Positions 13,906-21,058 of a stretch of DNA of 25,148 nucleotides are shown piece by piece; the stretch's first letter is position 1, and every line of letters starts with the position of its first letter. The position numbers and the translations under genes are program-made. The notes below the pieces were generated by a model. It did no database searches. It saw only the letters and a program-made list of their open reading frames with translations, and was not told the origin of the DNA. The DNA lies in NCBI GenBank assembly GCA_034433615.1, contig DAOUAJ010000250.1:1-25148 (forward strand). Direction: 5' to 3'. This stretch comes from DAOUAJ01 sp034433615. Its GTDB lineage: Bacteria > Chloroflexota > Anaerolineae > DUEN01.

Positions 13906-16443
13906 TTAAACCGAATCTTGAGCATCCGCAAGCTCGACAGCGCCTGTTTGCTTTTCTGGCATAAGCCCGGTGCGTTCGCCCTGTGACTCGTCATCCAGAG
14001 GCAGGCGTGCCACCGCTGTGACGCAATCCCCATCCTGCAAGTGGACCAGGCGCACGCCGCGCGCCGGTCGCCCCATCTGGTTGATCGAACGCACATTGGT
14101 GCGCAGCGCGATGCCGTTCGCCGTCATCAGCATCACCTCGTCCTGTTCGGACACCACGCGGCCAACCACGACGAGATCGCCGTCGCCCAGGCGGTTCGTG
14201 TTAGTGGTTTGCACGCCACTGCCGTACCGGCTCTGAAGCGGGTACTCTGCCAACGGGGTCCGCTTGCCATAACCACTGGCCGTAACAACTAGCAAGTCCC
14301 CCTCTGGCTCCACCACATCCATCCCGGTGACGAAATCACCCTCCTGCAAACGAATGGCGTTGACCCCGCCGGCTGTGCGTCCCATCGGACGGACCTGCTC
14401 TTCCGAGAAACGGAGCGCCCGTCCTTTGGCCGTGACGATGATCAACTCGTCAGAGCCGCTGGTCAACCGCGCCCACCCCAGTTCGTCCCCCTCGTCTAGG
14501 CTCATGGCGATGATGCCGCTCGGTCGCACCGACGCCAGCTCGGAGAGCGGCAGACGCTTGATGCGCCCCTTCTGGGTGAGCAAGGTGATGCAGCGGGCCT
14601 GCTCAAAGCTGGATACCGCCACCGCTGCCGTCACCCGCTCGTTGGCGTTCAGGTTGAGGACGTTCACAATGGGCAATCCCTTGGCAGTACGCCCAGCCTC
14701 AGGTAAGTTGTACGTCCGTTCCGAGTAGACGCGGCCCTGGTTGGTGAAGAAGAGGATGTAATCCAACGTGCGCGCGGCAAACAGGTGCAGCACCTGGTCC
14801 TCGTCCCGCGTCGGCATCCCGGTGACGCCGCGCCCGCCCCGGTTTTGCGCCCGGTAGGCCCGTACCGGTGTTCTCTTGACATAATTATCGGCCGTGATCG
14901 TGACGAGGACATCCTCTTGCAGGACCAAATCCTCCTCCGAGAAGGATTCCGAGACTTCCTGGCTGATGGCGGTATGCCGCTCGTCGCCGAACTTCTCTTT
15001 CAATGCTTGCAGATCGTCCTTGATCAGCGCCAGGATCTTCTCCGGGTGGGCCAGCAGGTCCTCCAAATAAGCGATGCGGCCCATCACATCCCGATATTCC
15101 TCTTCGATTTTCTGGCGCTCCAGGGCTGCCAGGCGGCGGAGCTGGAGGTCGAGGATAGCCTGGGCCTGCACCTCAGTCAGGCCGAAGCGGGTCATCAGAG
15201 CCGTGCGGGCAGCCTCGGCACTCTCGGCCCGGCGGATGGTCGCGATCACCTCGTCCAAAAATTGTAGGGCGATGCGCAACCCTTCCAGGATGTGGGCGCG
15301 CTCCTTCGCCCGGGCCAGGTCAAACCGGGTGCGGCGGGTGATCACCTCCTGTCGGTGCTCGACATAAGCCAGCAACATGCGCTTGAGGCTGAGGACGCGC
15401 GGCTCACCGTTGACCAACGCCAGCAGATTGACGCCGAAGGAGCTCTGCAACGGCGTGTACTTAAAGAGCTGGTTGAGCACCTTCTTGGGCGGAGAGCCTC
15501 GCTTCAGTTCGATGACGATGCGCATCCCCTGCCGGTCAGATTCATCTCGCAGGTCGCTGATGGCGTCCAGCCGGCCCGCCCGCGCCAGCTCGGCGATGCG
15601 TTCGATGAGGGTGGTCTTGTTGAGCTGGAACGGGATCTCGTGGACGATGATGCAGTGCCGGTTGCCGCGCATCTCTTCGATGGTAGTCACGGCGCGGATC
15701 ACGATGCGACCATTGCCTGTGGCGTATGCCTTACGCACCCCTTCGGTCCCCAGAATGATGCCACCGGTAGGGAAATCTGGGCCATGCACGAACTGCATTA
15801 GCTCATCCAGCGTGACATCGTCCAGCCGCGCCCAGTTCTCGATCAAGTAAGTGATGGCATCGGCCACCTCGTTCAGATTGTGAGGCGGGATGTTGGTGGC
15901 CATACCCACGGCGATGCCGGAGGCGCCGTTGAGCAGGAGGTTGGGGAACTTGCCCGGCAGCACGGCTGGCTCCTGCAGCGATCCATCGAAGTTGTCGAGC
16001 CAGTTGACCGTGTCACGGTCAATGTCTTCCAGCATCGCCTCGGCAATGCGGGACAGGCGGGCCTCGGTGTAGCGCATGGCAGCCGGGGCGTCGCCGTCCA
16101 CCGAGCCGAAGTTGCCCTGGCCGTCCACCAGCGGGTAGCGCATGGAGAAATCCTGGGCCATGCGCGCCATCGCGTCGTAGACGGCCGAGTCACCGTGCGG
16201 GTGGTACTTGCCCAGCACCTCGCCCACGATGCGCGCCGATTTCTTGTAGGGGTTGCTGGCGCGCAGTCCCATATCGTGCATGGCGTAGAGGATGCGGCGC
16301 TGCACCGGCTTGAGGCCATCGCGCACGTCGGGCAGCGCCCGCGCCACGATGACGCTCATGGCGTAGTCCAGGTACGCGCCGCGCATCTCTTCTTCGATGT
16401 TAATGGGGCGGATCACCCCAACACCATTTTCTTGGTCAGCCAA
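13906..16443 (-). CDS. gyrA: DNA gyrase subunit A
   Basis: Breakage-reunion subunit of gyrase, which with GyrB introduces negative supercoils. The 845-residue protein has the winged-helix core, tower and coiled coil, then the six-bladed C-terminal wrapping domain. The active-site Tyr is residue 125 (AAMRYTEARL). The quinolone-binding positions are Ser86 and Asp90 (HPHGDSAVYDAM), the sensitive form. A GyrA-box-like motif, QNRGGRGVTG, lies near residue 545 and marks it as gyrase rather than topoisomerase IV. The start is TTG at 16443, preceded by AGAGGAG at nine bases. gyrB is not in the window. A frameshifted small gene ends 15 bases upstream, so gyrA may be transcribed from that cassette. Confidence 0.97.
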   Translation of the reverse strand: MADQENGVGVIRPINIEEEMRGAYLDYAMSVIVARALPDVRDGLKPVQRRILYAMHDMGLRASNPYKKSARIVGEVLGKYHPHGDSAVYDAMARMAQDFSMRYPLVDGQGNFGSVDGDAPAAMRYTEARLSRIAEAMLEDIDRDTVNWLDNFDGSLQEPAVLPGKFPNLLLNGASGIAVGMATNIPPHNLNEVADAITYLIENWARLDDVTLDELMQFVHGPDFPTGGIILGTEGVRKAYATGNGRIVIRAVTTIEEMRGNRHCIIVHEIPFQLNKTTLIERIAELARAGRLDAISDLRDESDRQGMRIVIELKRGSPPKKVLNQLFKYTPLQSSFGVNLLALVNGEPRVLSLKRMLLAYVEHRQEVITRRTRFDLARAKERAHILEGLRIALQFLDEVIATIRRAESAEAARTALMTRFGLTEVQAQAILDLQLRRLAALERQKIEEEYRDVMGRIAYLEDLLAHPEKILALIKDDLQALKEKFGDERHTAISQEVSESFSEEDLVLQEDVLVTITADNYVKRTPVRAYRAQNRGGRGVTGMPTRDEDQVLHLFAARTLDYILFFTNQGRVYSERTYNLPEAGRTAKGLPIVNVLNLNANERVTAAVAVSSFEQARCITLLTQKGRIKRLPLSELASVRPSGIIAMSLDEGDELGWARLTSGSDELIIVTAKGRALRFSEEQVRPMGRTAGGVNAIRLQEGDFVTGMDVVEPEGDLLVVTASGYGKRTPLAEYPLQSRYGSGVQTTNTNRLGDGDLVVVGRVVSEQDEVMLMTANGIALRTNVRSINQMGRPARGVRLVHLQDGDCVTAVARLPLDDESQGERTGLMPEKQTGAVELADAQDSV

Positions 16444-16458
16444 ACTGAATAGCTCCTC

Positions 16459-16651
16459 TCAGCGAAGATTAACCTTGAGCCAATCCACGAAGCTCATGAA
16501 AGTCATTTCTGTCGTCAGGGACAGCTCACTTTTATTGTTGCGATGCAAATGCGGAACATGATTGAGCTTGAAGACGCAAAATAACACGTTTCGGTGTTGC
16601 ATCCGTCACAAACTCAACTTGTTCAAAGACAGCCTGGGCAAGATTGATCAC
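16459..16651 (-). pseudogene. frameshifted small gene, second member of a toxin-antitoxin-like pair
   Basis: A GTG at 16651 overlaps the stop of the preceding gene as GTGA. The first frame reads VINLAQAVFEQVEFVTDATPKRVI and then ends out of phase at 16532. Moving by one base within the run of four A/T at 16578-16581 gives a continuous and coding-like second half: VFKLNHVPHLHR, then LTTEMTFMSFVDWLKVNLR, stopping at 16459. The joined protein would be about 63 residues. The span is 193 bases, one more than a whole number of codons, consistent with a single inserted base. I cannot name the family. Real mutation, sequencing error and programmed frameshifting are all possible. Confidence 0.5.
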
Positions 16652-16980
16652 GTCAGTAAAATAGCCTGAAGTTTCTGTGCCCAATCTGCGATTCCTTTGT
16701 GGCAAAACTCCCAATCGGCCAGGTCAACTTCCCACATTTTATTAACGTTAGCCTCTATCTGTTGGACAAAGGCTTCATCTTCAGCAATACGTTTGGAAAA
16801 AGTGGAATAATCACAACCGTATTTAATCTGATACTTGATATCTCTGTGGCGAAGTTCGTTTACTTTAGCAGTGATTTGTTCAATTGCATACCGTTGCAAT
16901 GCGATGTCAACGGCCTCTTGCAAATTGCCTAAGGCGGCCAATGCTTCAACGTACTTATCCTTGATAGCTACTGTAGTCAT
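16648..16980 (-). CDS. small hypothetical protein, first gene of the gyrA-upstream cassette
   Basis: Soluble, largely alpha-helical protein of 110 residues that I do not recognise. It begins MTTVAIKDKYVEALAALGNLQEAVDIALQRY, a helical region with heptad-like Leu/Ala/Ile spacing that could dimerise, then an acidic and aromatic C-terminal half (KMWEVDLADWEFCHKGIADW). Base composition is clearly more A/T-rich than the flanking genes, suggesting acquisition. A weak AGGGTGA site precedes the ATG. It overlaps the next small gene by four bases (GTGA). Size, helical character and coupling to a second small gene resemble an antitoxin, but that is inference from layout only. Confidence 0.6.
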   Translation of the reverse strand: MTTVAIKDKYVEALAALGNLQEAVDIALQRYAIEQITAKVNELRHRDIKYQIKYGCDYSTFSKRIAEDEAFVQQIEANVNKMWEVDLADWEFCHKGIADWAQKLQAILLT

Positions 16981-17361
16981 AATGTCACCCTACTGCTTTA
17001 TGATGATAACCAATGATCGCTCTGGTTCCTTGCGCTCACAAGCCATGCTCCCACTCACGCTGGCGCAGACTTCGCACCCATGCCGTGCTATCTCGCATAT
17101 CTTCACGATCTCGCCACTTTTCCCCAACACCTCTCGGTGTTGTTTCAAGCGAACGAGTCGCACCAGCGAGTTTAGGCGGCGACTTGCTGCTTTTGTTTCC
17201 GCCGCTGTAGCCATCGCTCGAAGGTGTCCCATTCATCTCTAGACGCAGAACTGCCTGACTTTCATTATACCGTATCCGGCGTCGTTAGGCCATTTGGGGC
17301 GAAGACCCGGAGGCACGTGCGATCCATCTCGGAAGTGCGTTGCATGTGAAAGCGGCGAGGG
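16981..17361. other. intergenic stretch with promoter element and short coding-like remnants
   Basis: No gene is secure in these 380 bases. A minus-strand TATAAT lies at 17269-17264 with a poor -35 partner and could serve the cassette and gyrA. Minus-strand 16990-17232 is open for 80 codons with a weak ribosome site and no recognisable domain. A different minus frame, 17172-17255, encodes a strongly coding-like tail (SRDEWDTFERWLQRRKQKQ, then QVAA and a stop) without a start codon. That looks like the C-terminus of a small gene that lost its beginning. Confidence 0.45.
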
Positions 17362-17649
17362 CTACTGGATCAGCTCGATGTCGTAGTCCACCACTTCCAG
17401 GTCCACGCGCCACGATTCCACCGCCTGGGCCACCTGGGTGAGCAGGCCGTGAGCGTAATCCGCGTTGGACGAGACGCAGGCGACACCCAGCACGGCCCGC
17501 TGCCACACGTCCTGCGCGTCCACCTCGGCCACGGAGACGTTGAAGTTGTGGCGCAGCCGGGCGATCAGCGGCTTGAGGACGCTGCGCTTGCCCTTGAGAG
17601 AGCCGTTGCCCGGCAGACGCAACTCAAGGGTAAGAACACCAACGACCAT
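17362..17649 (-). CDS. DUF503 (YlxP-like) family protein
   Basis: Small protein of 95 residues matching the DUF503/YlxP family, short alpha/beta proteins often encoded near nusA, infB and rbfA. Typical signatures are LELRLPGNGSLKGKRSVLKPL and RLRHNFNVSVAEVDAQDVWQRA, followed by VLGVACVSSNADYAHGLL. The start is placed at 17649, where family proteins begin (MVVGVLTLEL). The open frame reaches 17748 but the added residues do not fit the family. The ribosome site is weak. It lies 126 bases after lipM on the same strand, and nothing is visible in that gap. No ribosome-maturation gene is adjacent, so the molecular role remains unknown. Confidence 0.87.
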   Translation of the reverse strand: MVVGVLTLELRLPGNGSLKGKRSVLKPLIARLRHNFNVSVAEVDAQDVWQRAVLGVACVSSNADYAHGLLTQVAQAVESWRVDLEVVDYDIELIQ

Positions 17650-17775
17650 TGTTACTCTTGCAAACCAGCCGTGGGTAGCCATTGGAATGCTGATGTCGTG
17701 CAAAGCAATTCGCATCCCAAGTTGTCCATATTGGCCTCCCGTCGTCACAGATCATTAGCCGTGACAGCTACAGTT

Positions 17776-18645
17776 TCAGAGACAAGCACGACCAGCAGGC
17801 TGTGCCGGCCCGCCCACCCGGCCGGTCCAGTCAGGGTGGGCATACTTACTCGCTCGCAGATCAGCGGCCATCTGCCGCTCCATGGGCAGCAATTCCCCCG
17901 GCTCCAGACACAGGTTCAGTGCCTGGGCAAAGCCCTGAGCCATGGCCTGGGCCACTTCGTCAAAGGGCAATACCCGCCCAAGTGCCGATTCCACGGTGAG
18001 AGCGCGTTCCTGCAAAGCGCGGCGCAACACCTCACGCCTGGTCTCGTCCGGAAGAGCCAGGCAATCCACGACCCGCGTCAGGTCACCCCACAGTGGCAGC
18101 GTGCCGTGTTGCAGAACCATACGACCGGCCCGATACTGGGCGCTTCCCATCAGTTTGTGGCCGTTCACGCAGATCTCGTAGGCGGAGGGCACCTCGAAGC
18201 AGGCGGCCGAGACGTTTGGCCCCGCCCGCCGGGTGCCAGGAGCCTCGTCCGCCGGGATGCCCAGGATGCGTAGCCCGGCCACCAATCCCAGGCTCAGCCG
18301 ATGGTACGCATCCATGACACCGCCGGCCACACGCGGATCATCGTCCGGTGCGGCCACTGAGTACGTCAGTTCGTCCGTGTGTAGAATAGCGCGGCCGCCG
18401 GTGGGGCGGCGCACGACGTCATACCCCTGTGCCGCGCACGCCTCCAGGTCAATGTCCGAAAGCTTCTGATGCCGGCCCAGCGACACACACGGCGGCGACC
18501 ACATGTAAAAGCGCAGTGTAGGCGGGGCCATTCCTTGCGCTGCCACCCGGCCGATGGCCTCGTCAATCGCCATATTGGTGGGGCCGTCAGCCGCGCCGTC
18601 TATGATCAAACGCCAGGTGGCCCGCAGGAAAGTTTCACCGTTCAT
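17776..18645 (-). CDS. lipM: octanoyltransferase of the LipM type (lipoate-ligase fold)
   Basis: Transfers octanoate from acyl carrier protein to lipoyl domains (GcvH first, in Bacillus), the first step of lipoate synthesis. The 289-residue protein has the LplA/BirA fold signatures RRPTGGRAILHTDELTYSV (about residues 79-97) and YEICVNGHKLMGSAQYR (about 156-172), with the conserved Lys at 164. The acyl-accepting Cys expected of LipM is present at residue 149 (AACFEVPS), which separates it from ATP-using lipoate ligases. The C-terminal tail ends in an Arg/Gly/Pro-rich stretch. Its ATG overlaps the stop of the acetyltransferase gene (ATGA), so it is read from the promoter at 19162-19190. lipA is not in the window. 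Confidence 0.86.
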   Translation of the reverse strand: MNGETFLRATWRLIIDGAADGPTNMAIDEAIGRVAAQGMAPPTLRFYMWSPPCVSLGRHQKLSDIDLEACAAQGYDVVRRPTGGRAILHTDELTYSVAAPDDDPRVAGGVMDAYHRLSLGLVAGLRILGIPADEAPGTRRAGPNVSAACFEVPSAYEICVNGHKLMGSAQYRAGRMVLQHGTLPLWGDLTRVVDCLALPDETRREVLRRALQERALTVESALGRVLPFDEVAQAMAQGFAQALNLCLEPGELLPMERQMAADLRASKYAHPDWTGRVGGPAQPAGRACL

Positions 18646-19118
18646 GATCCATTTTGCTCCAGGTCCAGCGCAAAGACCTCTGTCTCCTCTTGGCGATCAT
18701 TGATCGTCCGGAAGAGAAACGTCCACCCTTTGCGTTGATAATACCTGGAGGCTGTCTCCGTATGCAAGTAAAGCTTTCTAATCCCCAGTCTCTTAGCGAC
18801 CGTGATCAAGGCTTCCATCAGTGCGCTGCCTATGCCCCGGTTCCGGTGATCAGGATGGACGAAGAGCGCCGCCAGCCAGGGCGTCAGGTCAGGGCGCGAG
18901 CTGAGATCGTCTTCGTAGATGCTGATGGTGCCCACGCATTGGCCATCCTCGAACGCTACCAGCGTCAGGGGGATGCGATCTTCATTCAGCCGCTGCCTCG
19001 TCTTGGCAACCACAGCCTCGAAATCTCTCTCGGTTTGGTGGTCCCACTCCTCGTAAATCCAGCGGGAGATGGTCTCAACGTACTCAGGGTGGTTCTTGAG
19101 GAAATCCATCGTGATCAT
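18642..19118 (-). CDS. GNAT family N-acetyltransferase
   Basis: Acetyl-CoA-dependent transferase of 158 residues. The acetyl-CoA-binding loop is visible as LFVHPDHRNRGIGSALMEAL (motif A, RxxGIGxxL), and the C-terminal strand pair around KLYLHTETASRYYQRKGW is typical of the fold. The frame is open to 19190, but the first 24 codons coincide with a good promoter, so ATG 19118, eight bases after GGAG, is the probable start. The gene leads an operon with lipM, coupled by an ATGA overlap. Substrate unknown; closest in style to amine or small-molecule acetyltransferases. Confidence 0.88.
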   Translation of the reverse strand: MITMDFLKNHPEYVETISRWIYEEWDHQTERDFEAVVAKTRQRLNEDRIPLTLVAFEDGQCVGTISIYEDDLSSRPDLTPWLAALFVHPDHRNRGIGSALMEALITVAKRLGIRKLYLHTETASRYYQRKGWTFLFRTINDRQEETEVFALDLEQNGS

Positions 19119-19161
19119 GACCGTCTCCGATTCCAGGCCAAAGGCATCGGTATCGAGTTTC

Positions 19162-19190
19162 AGTATACGCATTGTCACCATGCCTGTCAA
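19162..19190 (-). promoter_or_regulatory. consensus promoter of the GNAT-lipM operon
   Basis: On the minus strand TTGACA (19190-19185) and TATACT (19167-19162) are 17 bases apart. The RNA would start near 19155, about 37 bases before ATG 19118. This promoter lies inside the longest open frame and therefore shortens the annotated protein. Confidence 0.75.
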
Positions 19191-19274
19191 CGGAAGAAGA
19201 AGGCAACGAGGGATGAGGCCATGAGGAGCGAGAACTCGTTAACTTAGTGCTTCGTTGACCCGCTATCTCAAGCG

Positions 19275-19303
19275 TTGACGTGATTTTGCGCTGGCAGTAC
19301 AAT
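19275..19303 (+). promoter_or_regulatory. promoter of coaBC
   Basis: TTGACG at 19275-19280 and TACAAT at 19298-19303 are 17 bases apart. Transcription should start near 19310, about 33 bases before coaBC. It is divergent from the GNAT-lipM promoter, about 85 bases away. Confidence 0.7.
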
Positions 19304-19342
19304 GTATCCACCGTGATTCTCATGGCATAAGCGAGGGAAACG

Positions 19343-20569
19343 ATGATCCTGAAAGATAAACGTATCCTGCTGGGCGTCACCGGTGGTATCGCGGTGTACA
19401 AGGCCGCTCACTTGGCCAGCCGACTGACCCAGGCTGGTGCGCACGTGGACGTCGTGATGACCAAGGCCGCCACCCGCTTCGTGACACCGATGACGTTCCA
19501 GGCGGTGACCCAACGGCTGGTGCACGTAGATCAGTGGCAATCCATAGCCGACGGCGAGCATGCTCGCATTGCTCACGTCCACCTGGCGCGATCTGCTGAT
19601 CTCTTCATCGTGGCTCCGGCCACGGCTAATACGCTGGCCAAGCTGGCCTACGGGCTGGCCGACAACCTGCTCACGTCCACGGCCCTTAGTTGCGACGCCC
19701 CGTGGCTGATCGCGCCAGCGATGGAATCACACATGTGGGCCAGCCCGGCCACCCAGGCCAACGTGGAGACACTCCGCAGCCGAGGCGTCACCTTCGTCGG
19801 CCCCGTTGCGGGGCATCTGGCGTCTGGTGCTGAAGGTGTGGGGCGGATGGCCGAGCCAGAGGAGATTATGGAGACCGCACGGGCGCTGCTGGGGCGCAAC
19901 GGCCCGCTGGCCGGTCGGCGGGTGGTGATTACCGCGGGCGGCACACGTGAGCCGATTGATCCGGTGCGTTACATCGGCAATCGCTCATCGGGCAAGATGG
20001 GGGTGGCGCTGGCGCGGTCAGCGCGGGACCTGGGGGCGTCCGTCGTGCTGATTCATGGACCGTTGCAAGTACCTGTGCCGTGGGGCGTAGAGGCCCGGTA
20101 CACGGAGACGGCTCAGGCGATGTATGAGGCCACCATGACCGTCTTACCTGAGACTGACGTGCTGATAGGAGCGGCGGCGGTGGCGGATTTCCGCCCGGCT
20201 GAGCCAACGGCTGAGAAAATGAAAAAAGAGGAGAAAGACGAGCTGATCATCCGGCTGGAGCGCACACCTGACATCCTGGCCGCGGTGGGGCGGCGGCGAG
20301 GTGAGCTGGGACGTCCGTACGTGGTCGTCGGCTTCGCGGCAGAGACACGGGACCTGCTGACATATGCTCAGGAAAAGCTGCGGACCAAGAACCTGGACAT
20401 GGTGATCGCCAACGACGTTTCCGCTCTCGACGCAGGCTTTGAGGTGGATACAAATCGGGTGACGTTACTGCGCCCTGGCCGTGAGCCAGAACCGTGGCCC
20501 TTGCTCTCTAAGGACGAGGTGGCCGCGCGCGTGATGGCCGAGATAGCGACCACGTTGGGAGAGGCATAA
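19343..20569 (+). CDS. coaBC: bifunctional phosphopantothenoylcysteine decarboxylase / phosphopantothenate-cysteine ligase
   Basis: Two consecutive steps of coenzyme A synthesis in one 408-residue protein. The N-terminal CoaC flavoprotein domain (about 1-180) shows GVTGGIAVYK, the active-site His78 (IAHVHLARSADLF), the PXMNXXMW-type motif as PAMESHMW, and GVGRMAEPEEI. The residue matching the E. coli reductive Cys158 is Ser161 (LASGAEG). The C-terminal CoaB domain (about 190-405) has ITAGGTREPIDPVRYIGNRSSGKMG and the nucleotide-binding ANDVSALDAGF. The start ATG follows GAGGGA at four to five bases. It has its own promoter. Sequence after the stop continues in the same frame into a truncated aminotransferase. 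Confidence 0.96.
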   Translation: MILKDKRILLGVTGGIAVYKAAHLASRLTQAGAHVDVVMTKAATRFVTPMTFQAVTQRLVHVDQWQSIADGEHARIAHVHLARSADLFIVAPATANTLAKLAYGLADNLLTSTALSCDAPWLIAPAMESHMWASPATQANVETLRSRGVTFVGPVAGHLASGAEGVGRMAEPEEIMETARALLGRNGPLAGRRVVITAGGTREPIDPVRYIGNRSSGKMGVALARSARDLGASVVLIHGPLQVPVPWGVEARYTETAQAMYEATMTVLPETDVLIGAAAVADFRPAEPTAEKMKKEEKDELIIRLERTPDILAAVGRRRGELGRPYVVVGFAAETRDLLTYAQEKLRTKNLDMVIANDVSALDAGFEVDTNRVTLLRPGREPEPWPLLSKDEVAARVMAEIATTLGEA

Positions 20570-20572
20570 ACC

Positions 20573-20760
20573 CTAAGGGTCTTTAAGTACACCATCCGCA
20601 CCCTGCATCGCGATAAGCTGATGAGCTTTTTGGCCAAGCGGGGCATCGGCAGCCAGGTCATGTATCCGCTGGAGGTGCCCTACCAGCCGGCCTATCGGCA
20701 TTTGGGGTATCGGGGGGGTGACTTTCCAGTGGCCGATGCGCACGTGAAGGAGATCCTACG
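20573..20760 (+). pseudogene. fragment of a DegT/DnrJ/EryC1-type PLP aminotransferase
   Basis: About 60 codons directly after coaBC, in frame with its stop, encode VFKYTIRTLHRDKLM, FLAKRGIGSQVMYPL, then QPAYRHLGYRGGDFPVADA and VKEIL. This is the C-terminal region of sugar aminotransferases of the DegT/DnrJ family, which normally continues EILSLP. The PLP-binding Lys domain and everything before it are missing, as is the end. From about 20750 another frame carries the tail of an unidentified gene (YDQAMGVLEHAWATN...), stopping at 20825 in an ATGA overlap with the next fragment. The order suggests a deletion fused pieces of an operon. Confidence 0.72.
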
Positions 20761-20821
20761 ACCAGGCGATGGGTGTGCTGGAACACGCCTGGGCTACGAA
20801 CACACCTGGAGGAGAGAAAAG

Positions 20822-21058
20822 ATGAAGGTTCTGGGGATCATGGGAAGTTCCCGTAGAGACGGGAACACCAACGATCTGCTGGACATGGCCCTGAGAGGCG
20901 CTGCCGAGGCGGGGGCGGACGTCGAAAAGATCGTCCTCCTGGACTACAACATCCACCACATCTACAACATCTTCGACCAGACCCGGCGCGGCGGTCGCAG
21001 ACGCCCCCCTTCACGGCGAGCCCGCTCTCGCAGCTCTGCTCGCTTCGCGGCCCGTTGA
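20822..21058 (+). pseudogene. truncated flavodoxin-fold NAD(P)H-dependent FMN reductase
   Basis: ATG 20822 has a good GGAGGAG site and opens a clear flavodoxin-like N-terminus: MKVLGIMGSSRRDGNTNDLL contains the FMN-phosphate loop (GSxRxxGNT), followed by GAAEAGADVEKIVLLDYNI. Homology to NADPH-dependent FMN reductases stops near residue 46, and the remaining frame is Arg-rich and overlaps the 3' end of the chaperonin gene on the other strand. Family proteins are about 180-220 residues; this has 78. It is a remnant, unlikely to bind FMN, and it overlaps the stop of another gene remnant by four bases. Confidence 0.7.

Noticed and set aside
16990..17232. 80-codon minus frame as a firm gene
   Set aside because: Weak ribosome site, no recognisable domain, and competing frames in the same bases look at least as coding-like.
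19343..20569. Loss of CoaC catalytic Cys (Ser161) as evidence of a defective enzyme
   Set aside because: I believe several lineages have a non-Cys residue here, and the rest of both domains is intact, so it may be ordinary variation.
20847..20866. 8-bp hairpin GTTCCCGT/ACGGGAAC as a terminator
   Set aside because: It lies in the FMN-loop codons of the flavodoxin-like fragment and has no T-run.
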